From an uncultured Clostridium sp. (GTDB lineage: Bacteria > Bacillota > Clostridia > TANB77 > CAG-508), in NCBI GenBank assembly GCA_946008205.1, contig CAMGAZ010000022.1:1-12217 (forward strand): a stretch of DNA of 12,217 nucleotides, read 5' to 3'. This document shows, one piece after another, positions 6,585 through 12,217 of this stretch (its first letter is position 1; every line of letters begins with the position of its first letter). The position numbers and the translations under genes are program-made. The notes beneath the pieces were generated by a model. It was not told where the DNA came from and did no database searches. It was given only the letters and a program-made list of their open reading frames with translations.

Positions 6585-7355
6585 ATGGCAAAGCTATTTT
6601 GCATTTCAGATGTGCATGGGTTCTACAACGAAATGCGTGAAGCACTTGATAATGCAGGGTTCGACCCAAATAATGAAGAGCATTGGTTGATTTCACTTGG
6701 GGATATATGGGATCGTGGGCCACAGCCAATTGAAGTAATGAAGTATTTAAAGAATCTGCCGCGCAAAGTATTAATTAAAGGTAACCACATGGATCTTTTT
6801 GAAGAATGTTGTGAGCGTGGAGAGTGTTGGGGCCATGATATTTCAAATGGAACTTACAAAACAATTTGTATACTTGGCGGCATGAACCTAGGTTATTCTT
6901 TTGCAGAGTGTTGCGAACATGCAGAAGCAATGACTCGTATGTTTCGCAAGAGCATGGTAAATTATTTCGAGTCTAGACATTATATCTTCGTTCACTCGTG
7001 GGTCCCACTAAATTGCAATGACAACTTGCCCCCATATTACATTTGCAATCGCAAGTACTCAAAGATGGAGAACTGGCGCGAAGCAAATGACCAGCAGTGG
7101 GCTGATGCCAGATGGAACAACCCATATGAATTTGCAGAACAAGGATTGATTCCAGATAAGATATTGCTATTCGGGCACTGGAATACTAGTTGGGCACATA
7201 ATAAATATGAAGGTAGTCCAGAATTTGGATATGGTGCTGATTTTAGTCCTTATTATGGCGATAATTATATAGGAATTGATTCATGTGTCGCTCATAGTGG
7301 AAAAATTAATTGCGTAGTATTGGAGGATGAATTTATGGACGGTGATGTGAGTTGA
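6585..7355 (+). CDS. Calcineurin-like (PPP-type) metallophosphatase
   Basis: Metal-dependent phosphoesterase, 256 aa, of the lambda-phosphatase-like PPP branch. All core motifs are present: DVH (Asp9, His11), GDxxDRG (Gly39-Asp40, Asp43-Arg44-Gly45), GNH (66-68), a later metal His in FVHSW (His137), and GHW (His198). It should be an active two-metal enzyme removing phosphate from protein, nucleotide or nucleic-acid ends; the substrate cannot be read from sequence. A phosphatase of this fold supplies the 3'-end healing step in bacterial Pnkp proteins, so here it could complement the kinase and ligase of the neighbouring operon. That link is inference. ATG 6585 has a near-perfect AGGAGGG. Its stop overlaps the TTG start of the DHH gene by three bases. 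Confidence 0.9.
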   Translation: MAKLFCISDVHGFYNEMREALDNAGFDPNNEEHWLISLGDIWDRGPQPIEVMKYLKNLPRKVLIKGNHMDLFEECCERGECWGHDISNGTYKTICILGGMNLGYSFAECCEHAEAMTRMFRKSMVNYFESRHYIFVHSWVPLNCNDNLPPYYICNRKYSKMENWREANDQQWADARWNNPYEFAEQGLIPDKILLFGHWNTSWAHNKYEGSPEFGYGADFSPYYGDNYIGIDSCVAHSGKINCVVLEDEFMDGDVS

Positions 7356-9067
7356 GATACGAATTAATTAAAGGAAGCGCAAACGACATATCAAGTCCAA
7401 TTGAAACCGTATTGGCAAATAGGGGCGTAGAAAATTGTAAGAAATATATGTCGTTGTCAGAAGACGATATCGAGCCATATGATCATCTTGACAATATTAA
7501 TGACGCAGTTAGATGTTTTGCGAGGCATTTCGAAGAGGATGACCCGGTCGGCATTCTTGTTGATACCGACACTGATGGAATATGTAGCGCCACTATTATG
7601 GCAAAATATATTTGGTCGCTCAAGGAAGATTATCCTGTTCGTCTGATTGTCCATCAGAAAAACAAGGCTCATGGTCTTGAATCTCAGGATTTTGAAATTC
7701 CAGATGATATAAAGCTTATGATTATTCCTGATAGTTCTTCAAATGATATTGATGAGTGCCAAGCGCTAATTGATTCTGGAATGAATATTATAACCGCTGA
7801 TCATCATGAAAAGAGTGACCCTAGAGAATATCCAGGTATTTTGATTAACAATCAAACATCAAGTAGATATTACAATAAAGCTGCTTGCGGTACACATATC
7901 ACATGGGATTTCCTTAGAGCACTTGATGAATATTATTGGGAAGACTACGCATCTCAATTTATAGACCTAGTAGCTCTAGCAAATATTGCAGATGTTATGA
8001 ATATTAAATCTGAAAGCACTCGTGCAACAATTAATGTCGGTCTTCAGAACATTCATAATAAAATGTTCGAGGAACTTGTAAAATCACAAGGCTTCTCAAT
8101 GAAAGGACATGTAAATCCGCACACTATCGCGTTCTTCATCGCGCCTCAAATCAATGCATTTCTGCGCTTGGCCACTTTTGAAGAGCGAGAACTGTTGGTT
8201 AGAGCCTTCTGCGAAGAGGAGGCAGAAACGTGTGAATATACCAAACGTGGCGAGTCCTTGGCACCAGGAGCAAATATTTACGAGGCTATGGCTCGGGTAA
8301 TGTCTGCGTATAGAGGAAAACAGAATCGTTCAAGAGATAAATCTGTTAAGTTGCTTCTTGATAAGGCGTATGAATGTGAGAATGATAAGGTTGTTATTAT
8401 TGATGCAACTAACGAAATTGATCAGTCATTAACCGGTTTAGTAGCGATTCGTATCAGCGAGGCAATAAATAAACCTACATTACTTGTTCGTAGGCATGGA
8501 GATGAATTGGCGGGATCTGGACGAGCATTTAATAATTGCCCAATTGAAGACTTTAGAGCGTTGACGGAGCAGTGTCCTTATATTACTCTAGCTCAGGGTC
8601 ATAATGCAGCCTTTGGCACTGCATTGCTCGCAGAAAATATTGAAAATGTGCGAGAATGGTTTAATGAAAAGCTTGATTCAGTAAACATGGATAAAGTTTA
8701 TGCCGTCGATTTTATTCTTAACATGAATGACCTTGATATTAGTTTTATCCAAACAATTGATAAATATCAAGATCTGTGGGGGCAGGGGCTTTCTGAACCG
8801 CTAGTGGCTATTGAGAATATTACAATCAAGCGCTCAGACACTCACGTTCAAGGTAAGAACTTTGATAGTATTGCGTTTACAATAAATGATATTAAGTATG
8901 TGATGTTCAAACTTCCAGAATCAGATCCATTGTTAGAATGGGCGTCTGCTTGGGAAGATGATGGTGAAGATATTACTATTAACGTTGTAGCAAAAGTTGG
9001 TTTAAGTGAATATAAAGGTGTTTATACTCCACAATGTACAATTGAAGAATACACAATACAAAATTAA
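7352..9067 (+). CDS. RecJ-like DHH-family phosphoesterase
   Basis: Predicted Mn-dependent single-strand nuclease or phosphoesterase, 571 aa, close to the size of RecJ. Motif I is VDTDTDG (70-76), a PDSSSND segment lies at 126-132, the DHH triad is Asp150-His151-His152, and motif IV is NIADVM (211-216). The C-terminal half contains the DHHA1-like substrate signatures GSGRAF and QGHNAAFG. The start is TTG 7352, overlapping the phosphatase stop, with GGTGAT just upstream. No other start in this frame exists before ATG 7448, which would remove N-terminal sequence. RecJ homologues degrade ssDNA 5' to 3', while related NrnA-type proteins hydrolyse short oligoribonucleotides or linear dinucleotides. 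Which substrate applies here is open. It sits between a phosphatase and the ADP-ribose pair. Confidence 0.88.
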   Translation: MRYELIKGSANDISSPIETVLANRGVENCKKYMSLSEDDIEPYDHLDNINDAVRCFARHFEEDDPVGILVDTDTDGICSATIMAKYIWSLKEDYPVRLIVHQKNKAHGLESQDFEIPDDIKLMIIPDSSSNDIDECQALIDSGMNIITADHHEKSDPREYPGILINNQTSSRYYNKAACGTHITWDFLRALDEYYWEDYASQFIDLVALANIADVMNIKSESTRATINVGLQNIHNKMFEELVKSQGFSMKGHVNPHTIAFFIAPQINAFLRLATFEERELLVRAFCEEEAETCEYTKRGESLAPGANIYEAMARVMSAYRGKQNRSRDKSVKLLLDKAYECENDKVVIIDATNEIDQSLTGLVAIRISEAINKPTLLVRRHGDELAGSGRAFNNCPIEDFRALTEQCPYITLAQGHNAAFGTALLAENIENVREWFNEKLDSVNMDKVYAVDFILNMNDLDISFIQTIDKYQDLWGQGLSEPLVAIENITIKRSDTHVQGKNFDSIAFTINDIKYVMFKLPESDPLLEWASAWEDDGEDITINVVAKVGLSEYKGVYTPQCTIEEYTIQN

Positions 9068-9073
9068 TGGAGG
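9058..9073 (+). repeat. Recurring gene-start leader ACAAAATnAATGGAGG
   Basis: This copy precedes the macrodomain gene. Close copies occur at 1394-1409, 2961-2976, 6540-6554 (ending GGTG) and 10962-10977 (starting AAAAAAT). Each ends in, or next to, the ribosome binding site of a gene. Two copies, including this one, overlap the coding end of the upstream gene, so the motif is not just unconstrained spacer. Confidence 0.45.
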
Positions 9074-9082
9074 ACTAAAATT

Positions 9083-9508
9083 ATGACTATTACTACTGAA
9101 AAGCGTGACCTGTTTACTATGCCCCAGGGTTATTATCTCGCACATTGTATCAGTTCTGACTTTGCACTTGGAGCGGGTATCGCAAAGACGTTTGATTCTG
9201 TATATAACATGCGTTTTAATCTATTTAAGAATTATCCTGATTATAAGTATAATGGTGGCGATGCACTACTAATTGCAAATGTATTTAACCTTGTTACCAA
9301 AGATAAATATTGGCATAAGCCAACTTACGACTCTCTACGAGAAGCACTCGAAATGATGAAGGAACAGATGGATTTTGTTGGAGCTAATAAGCTGGCGATC
9401 CCCCATATAGCCGCAGGGCTTGATCGTCTTGAATGGACGAAAGTTTATGGCATTATCTGTGAAGTATTCGAAGATACAGACGTTGCGATTGTGGTTTGCG
9501 AACTGTAA
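9083..9508 (+). CDS. TARG1/DarG-like macrodomain ADP-ribosyl hydrolase
   Basis: Predicted eraser of ADP-ribose, 141 aa, a stand-alone macrodomain. It reads closely like human TARG1/OARD1: AHCISSDFALGAGIA (20-34) is the ADP-ribose binding loop, and WHKPTYDSLREALEMMK (77-93) and PHIAAGLDRLEW (107-118) carry the positions of the TARG1 catalytic pair, Lys79 (HKPTY) and Asp114 (GLDRL). TARG1 and the bacterial antitoxin DarG remove ADP-ribose from acidic side chains, from thymidine in DNA and from phosphorylated nucleic-acid ends; which of these applies here is unknown. TGGAGG at 9068-9073 supports ATG 9083. The PARP gene begins 14 bases after its stop, so writer and eraser should be made together. 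Retention of both catalytic residues argues for activity rather than mere binding. Confidence 0.92.
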   Translation: MTITTEKRDLFTMPQGYYLAHCISSDFALGAGIAKTFDSVYNMRFNLFKNYPDYKYNGGDALLIANVFNLVTKDKYWHKPTYDSLREALEMMKEQMDFVGANKLAIPHIAAGLDRLEWTKVYGIICEVFEDTDVAIVVCEL

Positions 9509-9509
9509 T

Positions 9510-9516
9510 AGGAGGG
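9510..9516 (+). promoter_or_regulatory. Ribosome binding site deciding the PARP start
   Basis: AGGAGGG directly follows the macrodomain stop and is 6 bases from GTG 9523. An in-frame TTG at 9496 would start inside the macrodomain gene with no such site and would translate through this sequence. Confidence 0.7.
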
Positions 9517-9522
9517 ATAGTT

Positions 9523-10740
9523 GTGGAGATAAGACCTACATATCTTATCATGACTACAGCAGAAAACAATAATAAGTATTACAACATGTTTCCTGAAGGA
9601 AGTAATTTTCGAGTCGAATATGGACGTATTGATGTAACTAAGACAACGAAAACTTATCCAATTTCCAAGTGGAATTCTACTATCTCCAGCAAACTCAAGA
9701 AGGGCTATGTCGATGTAACCGGTCTTAAAAAGGATTTAGTGGAGAAAATCTCCTCTGCTAACCCTGAAAATCCTTATAAAGAAATTGAAAATGTCGCTGT
9801 TAGAGCAATTGTTGAAAAACTTCAGAATCTAGCTCGTGAAACCATTCAGAGGAATTACACTGTAAAAGCATCTGCTGTTACTCAAGATATGGTTGATGCG
9901 GCGCAGAAGATTATTGATACTCTAGCGAATTCTTGTTCTACGGTTGAAGAGTTTAATGATAATCTGCTTAAGCTCTTTACTGTTATTCCAAGAAAGATGG
10001 GTAATGTGAGAGATTACCTCGCTAGTCAGCAAGAAGACTTCGCCAAGATTATTTCTAAGGAACAGGATCTACTAGATGTTATGCGTGGTCAGATTTATAT
10101 TAAGCCTGAAAATGAATCTGTTGAAACGGTTGAAAAAAAGCAACAGACCATTCTCGAAGAACTTGGGCTTGAGATGGAAGAGGCTACAGATGACGATGTC
10201 GCAATGATTAAGTTCCTGATGAATGAATCTGCTGGTAAGTTTAGAAAAGCTTGGAAGATTAAGAATATCAAAACTCAAGAGCGTTTTGACAAGTTTGTTG
10301 CAGAGAACAATATTAAGGACACTAGGCTTTTATTTCATGGTAGCCGTAGTGAGAATTTCTGGTCTATTATCAAGACTGGACTGGTGTTGAGACCTACTAA
10401 TGCGGTTATTACAGGCAAGATGTTTGGCATGGGGTGCTATTTTTCTCCAAAATGTCAGAAGTCTATTGGGTACACTTCGTTGTCTGGTTCTTATTGGGTG
10501 CGTGGTAACAACAATATTGCATATATGGCTTTGTTTGAGGTAGCATATGGTACTCCATATAATGTATATAATTTTGATAATAAATATTATAATCTTGACT
10601 ACAATAAGTTGCAACAGTTTAAACCATGTGCCAATTGTCTACATGCTCATGCGGATAAAGGAATGCTAAGAAATGATGAAATTGTTGTGTACAAAGAAGA
10701 TCAAATTACGATTAGGTATTTAATTGAAATTGGAAATTGA
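9523..10740 (+). CDS. PARP homologue with WGR, helical and ART domains
   Basis: Predicted NAD-dependent ADP-ribosyltransferase, 405 aa from GTG 9523, with the layout of eukaryotic PARP2/PARP3. Residues 1-68 are a WGR-like domain (NKYY, VEYGRID with Tyr replacing Trp, KKGYVDVTGL). Residues about 85-220 are helical and resemble the PARP regulatory domain (the segment LFTVIPRKMG at 151-160 matches the FYTLIPHDFG region of PARP1). Residues about 225-405 are the catalytic ART domain: HGSRSENFWSIIKTGL with His272, TGKMFGMGCYFS with Tyr306, and NDEIVVY with Glu386, completing the H-Y-E triad of polymerising PARPs. In that family the WGR domain senses broken DNA or RNA ends and releases autoinhibition by the helical domain. 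The protein therefore looks like a complete break-activated enzyme. The macrodomain next door is its natural antagonist. Whether targets are proteins or nucleic-acid termini is unknown. Confidence 0.92.
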   Translation: MEIRPTYLIMTTAENNNKYYNMFPEGSNFRVEYGRIDVTKTTKTYPISKWNSTISSKLKKGYVDVTGLKKDLVEKISSANPENPYKEIENVAVRAIVEKLQNLARETIQRNYTVKASAVTQDMVDAAQKIIDTLANSCSTVEEFNDNLLKLFTVIPRKMGNVRDYLASQQEDFAKIISKEQDLLDVMRGQIYIKPENESVETVEKKQQTILEELGLEMEEATDDDVAMIKFLMNESAGKFRKAWKIKNIKTQERFDKFVAENNIKDTRLLFHGSRSENFWSIIKTGLVLRPTNAVITGKMFGMGCYFSPKCQKSIGYTSLSGSYWVRGNNNIAYMALFEVAYGTPYNVYNFDNKYYNLDYNKLQQFKPCANCLHAHADKGMLRNDEIVVYKEDQITIRYLIEIGN

Positions 10741-10758
10741 ATGAGTGTGGTATATAAT
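10730..10758 (+). promoter_or_regulatory. Possible weak promoter at the end of the PARP gene
   Basis: TTGGAA at 10730-10735 and TATAAT at 10753-10758 are spaced by 17 bases. The -10 overlaps the likely ATG of the next gene, so a transcript from here could serve only genes further downstream. In AT-rich DNA such a match can arise by chance. Confidence 0.25.
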
Positions 10759-10963
10759 GATTCGATATGTATGTGATATGTGTCAAAAAGATATAGATAA
10801 AGACGTTCATGTTATTGATGAATTTCCACATCAAGTACCAATATACGCGTATAGTATGGGAAACATAAAAGTAGCGTCTTTTAAGAATTATGATCTTGCA
10901 GAAACTCATTTGTGCGATACATGTTTTAAAAGAATCACAGATATGCTTCAAACGGCGAAATAA
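10757..10963 (+). CDS. Small zinc-ribbon protein, 68 aa
   Basis: Two CxxC pairs, CDMC (Cys6, Cys9) and CDTC (Cys53, Cys56), bracket a 43-residue middle. This is the pattern of a small zinc-stabilised phage protein. The function is unknown. ATG 10757 is preferred because it starts the protein directly before the first Cys pair (MIRYVCDMC). GTG 10745 in the same frame would add four residues, and neither start has a strong ribosome binding site. It begins 17 bases after the PARP stop and continues the same transcription block. Confidence 0.65.
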   Translation: MIRYVCDMCQKDIDKDVHVIDEFPHQVPIYAYSMGNIKVASFKNYDLAETHLCDTCFKRITDMLQTAK

Positions 10964-10985
10964 AAAATGAATGGAGAAAAAAACT

Positions 10986-11351
10986 ATGACTACTGAAATT
11001 CTAATTGCTAAAATCTCTAATTCAAAACTTGGTGAAGATCATGGTTGCCTTACAGCAAACCTTTTTTTAGAAGGCGACGGATGGGGTTGTACATTTGGGG
11101 GTTATTGTTTGGATCATTGGTACTCAGATGTCGGCAAGCACCATTCGCCTGACGGATACGGCGCAATTATTGAGCTTATGAAAACCCTAGAAGTAGAGTC
11201 ATGGGAGGAACTAAATGGTAAATATGTACGCGTAGAAATTGAAGGTTGGGGCGGCAATATTATTAAAATCGGACATTTGTTGAAGAACAAATGGTTTTCG
11301 TGGAAAGATTATTTTGAAGAAGCTAAAAAGGGGAACGAGCATGAAGATTAA
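10986..11351 (+). CDS. Hypothetical phage protein, 121 aa
   Basis: The function is unknown. The start ATG 10986 has GGAG at 10973-10976 upstream. An in-frame ATG at 10971 lies before that site and is unlikely. The N-terminal half has a Gly/aromatic core (HGCLTANLFLEGDGWG, FGGYCLD), the pattern of a small beta-rich domain that I associate with uncharacterised phage and prophage proteins. The C-terminus is charged. Its last 11 bases overlap the start of the next gene, indicating coupling. Confidence 0.7.
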   Translation: MTTEILIAKISNSKLGEDHGCLTANLFLEGDGWGCTFGGYCLDHWYSDVGKHHSPDGYGAIIELMKTLEVESWEELNGKYVRVEIEGWGGNIIKIGHLLKNKWFSWKDYFEEAKKGNEHED

Positions 11352-11613
11352 ATATTGCTGTAACTACTGCGATAAACAATTTGATGATGAATCAACATGC
11401 AGAGCGCACGAAATTCTACACCTACATGGCATCGAAGAATTAAAATATTACATTCAATATGCTACTAATAAAGATCTATGTTCGTACTGTGATAATGCAT
11501 ATTATGTATATGGGAGTGAATTTAGATGTGATCATAATGAATGTAGTGCAAGAAATAATTATAAGGATTTTAAAGGAGAAAAGATTTATGATTTCAAAGG
11601 AAACATTTGTTGA
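11341..11613 (+). CDS. C2H2 zinc-finger protein, 90 aa
   Basis: The N-terminus holds a textbook C2H2 finger: Cys7-x2-Cys10-x12-His23-x3-His27, with a Phe at the expected hydrophobic position. A second metal site is likely from Cys47-x2-Cys50 and Cys63/Cys68. It is probably a small nucleic-acid or protein binder; the target is unknown. ATG 11341 is used: the frame is open further upstream to 11314, but that would overlap the previous gene more and has no ribosome binding site. It overlaps the preceding gene by 11 bases and the following gene by 26. Confidence 0.65.
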   Translation: MKIKYCCNYCDKQFDDESTCRAHEILHLHGIEELKYYIQYATNKDLCSYCDNAYYVYGSEFRCDHNECSARNNYKDFKGEKIYDFKGNIC

Positions 11614-11920
11614 AGTTATGAATAAGCTGGAAACGCTTGATAAAAAGATGAACGACGTAGATGTTGCAATGAAGGCTTTGTCTCCAGATTTTTGTGGGTT
11701 TTATATCCCACAAGCATTCTATATTGTACTCGATATTTTAACTAATATTTTTAATGACAAGAGTGATTGGCTTTCGTATTTTGTGTTTGAACTAGACTGG
11801 CTTCACGACAGGAAATCTGGGGACGTATTAGTAAATGATAAGTCAGTTGATTTAAGCACTTGGGATAAAGCGTATGACTTCCTAATTAATAATATGAATG
11901 AAAACAAGAAGGTGAATTAA
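11588..11920 (+). CDS. Hypothetical protein, 110 aa
   Basis: ATG 11588 is chosen because AAGGAG lies about 9 bases upstream. The longer frame from 11459 overlaps the zinc-finger gene and is not supported. The protein is acidic and largely helical, beginning with a coiled-coil-like segment (EVMNKLETLDKKMNDVDVAMK) followed by an aromatic-rich domain with FVFELDWLHDRK. It has no Cys motif or membrane segment, and the function is unknown. The start lies inside the end of the zinc-finger gene, so translation is probably coupled. Confidence 0.65.
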   Translation: MISKETFVEVMNKLETLDKKMNDVDVAMKALSPDFCGFYIPQAFYIVLDILTNIFNDKSDWLSYFVFELDWLHDRKSGDVLVNDKSVDLSTWDKAYDFLINNMNENKKVN

Positions 11921-11921
11921 A

Positions 11922-12217
11922 TTGACTTTTACTTTTTCTAAAAATTTATTTATTAGATTCTACTGTTGGTTTGAAAATCGCATCGTACACCCTATTAAAA
12001 ATCATTATTATAGAAACAAGAAAACGCATTATGAATGCTGTGTATGCGGAAATATTGAAGCCCCATATTTTAAAGATGACCCTTATTATCGTGGCCCAAT
12101 AACTGATGACTATGGTTGGCATAAACTTGATAATGGAAAATATAATCGTTGGATTTGCCATCGTTGCGCAGACCACTGGTTTGAAGATTATGACACTACA
12201 ATTCCAAGGTATACACG
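11922..12217 (+). CDS. Zinc-ribbon protein, partial at the window end
   Basis: An open frame from TTG 11922 runs 98 codons to the window edge without a stop. AAGGTGA lies about 6 bases before the TTG, right at the end of the preceding gene. Cys39-x2-Cys42 (with Cys40 between them) and Cys79-x2-Cys82 (CHRC) form a likely zinc ribbon, separated by a Tyr/Asp-rich segment. The N-terminus is aromatic and basic. The function is unknown and the C-terminus is outside the window. The frame on the opposite strand here has no ribosome binding site and is judged spurious. Confidence 0.6.
   Translation, partial: MTFTFSKNLFIRFYCWFENRIVHPIKNHYYRNKKTHYECCVCGNIEAPYFKDDPYYRGPITDDYGWHKLDNGKYNRWICHRCADHWFEDYDTTIPRYT

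Noticed and set aside
9083..10740. Reading the pair as a DarTG toxin-antitoxin system
   Set aside because: The transferase has PARP WGR, helical and H-Y-E ART features rather than DarT features; only the macrodomain resembles DarG.
11459..11587. N-terminal extension of the 110-aa gene
   Set aside because: It would overlap the Cys-conserved zinc-finger gene, while ATG 11588 has a well-spaced AAGGAG.
11946..12176. Minus-strand open frame at the right end
   Set aside because: The plus strand has a ribosome binding site, tight spacing to the previous gene and two CxxC pairs, so the plus-strand frame is the gene.
1..12217. Circular closure of the window (last frame would read across the junction to a TAA at 19-21)
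   Set aside because: Seven extra open codons are expected by chance, and there is no terminal repeat; the window is more likely a slice of a larger genome.
1..12217. tRNA genes, CRISPR arrays or IS elements
   Set aside because: No cloverleaf-like segment, regularly spaced repeat or transposase was seen on reading both strands.

Overview
The window looks like part of a tailed-phage genome, possibly a large one, infecting a low-GC Gram-positive host. It is AT-rich and almost fully coding. Every supported gene is on the + strand. Genes are short and abut or overlap by a few bases. Start sites carry strong AGGAGG-type ribosome binding sites, with several GTG and TTG starts. No structural, integrase or lysis gene is present, so the phage assignment is an inference from gene style, the homing endonuclease and the mix of nucleic-acid enzymes with tiny unknown proteins.

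Three transcription blocks can be drawn. Block 1 (1-1351) holds three small proteins of unknown function and ends at a strong intrinsic terminator. Block 2 (promoter about 1346-1374, terminator about 6488-6520) is an RNA-repair operon. It encodes a 57-aa unknown protein, an Rnl5/DRB0094-type RNA ligase, a small membrane protein, a free-standing homing endonuclease with four zinc-ribbon-like repeats, an RlaP-type nucleotidyltransferase, a polynucleotide kinase fused to an HD domain, and a 90-aa Cys-containing protein. Block 3 (promoter about 6532-6560, running off the window) encodes a calcineurin-like phosphatase, a RecJ-like DHH phosphoesterase, a TARG1/DarG-like macrodomain hydrolase, a WGR-HD-ART poly(ADP-ribose) polymerase homologue, and then a run of small proteins, several with Cys/His metal-binding motifs.

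The enzymes fit one theme: processing and sealing of broken nucleic acid ends. Kinase, phosphatase(s), nucleotidyltransferase and ligase can in principle heal and seal RNA such as tRNA cut by host defence nucleases. The adjacent ADP-ribose writer (PARP) and eraser (macrodomain) suggest a reversible ADP-ribosylation step, either on proteins at breaks or directly on nucleic acid termini. That coupling of an RNA-repair operon to a PARP/TARG1 pair in a phage is the most interesting part of the window. Two further points deserve attention. The HD domain of the kinase fusion has lost its signature aspartate (His-Ala instead of His-Asp). The homing endonuclease appears to have inserted into the RNA-repair operon.
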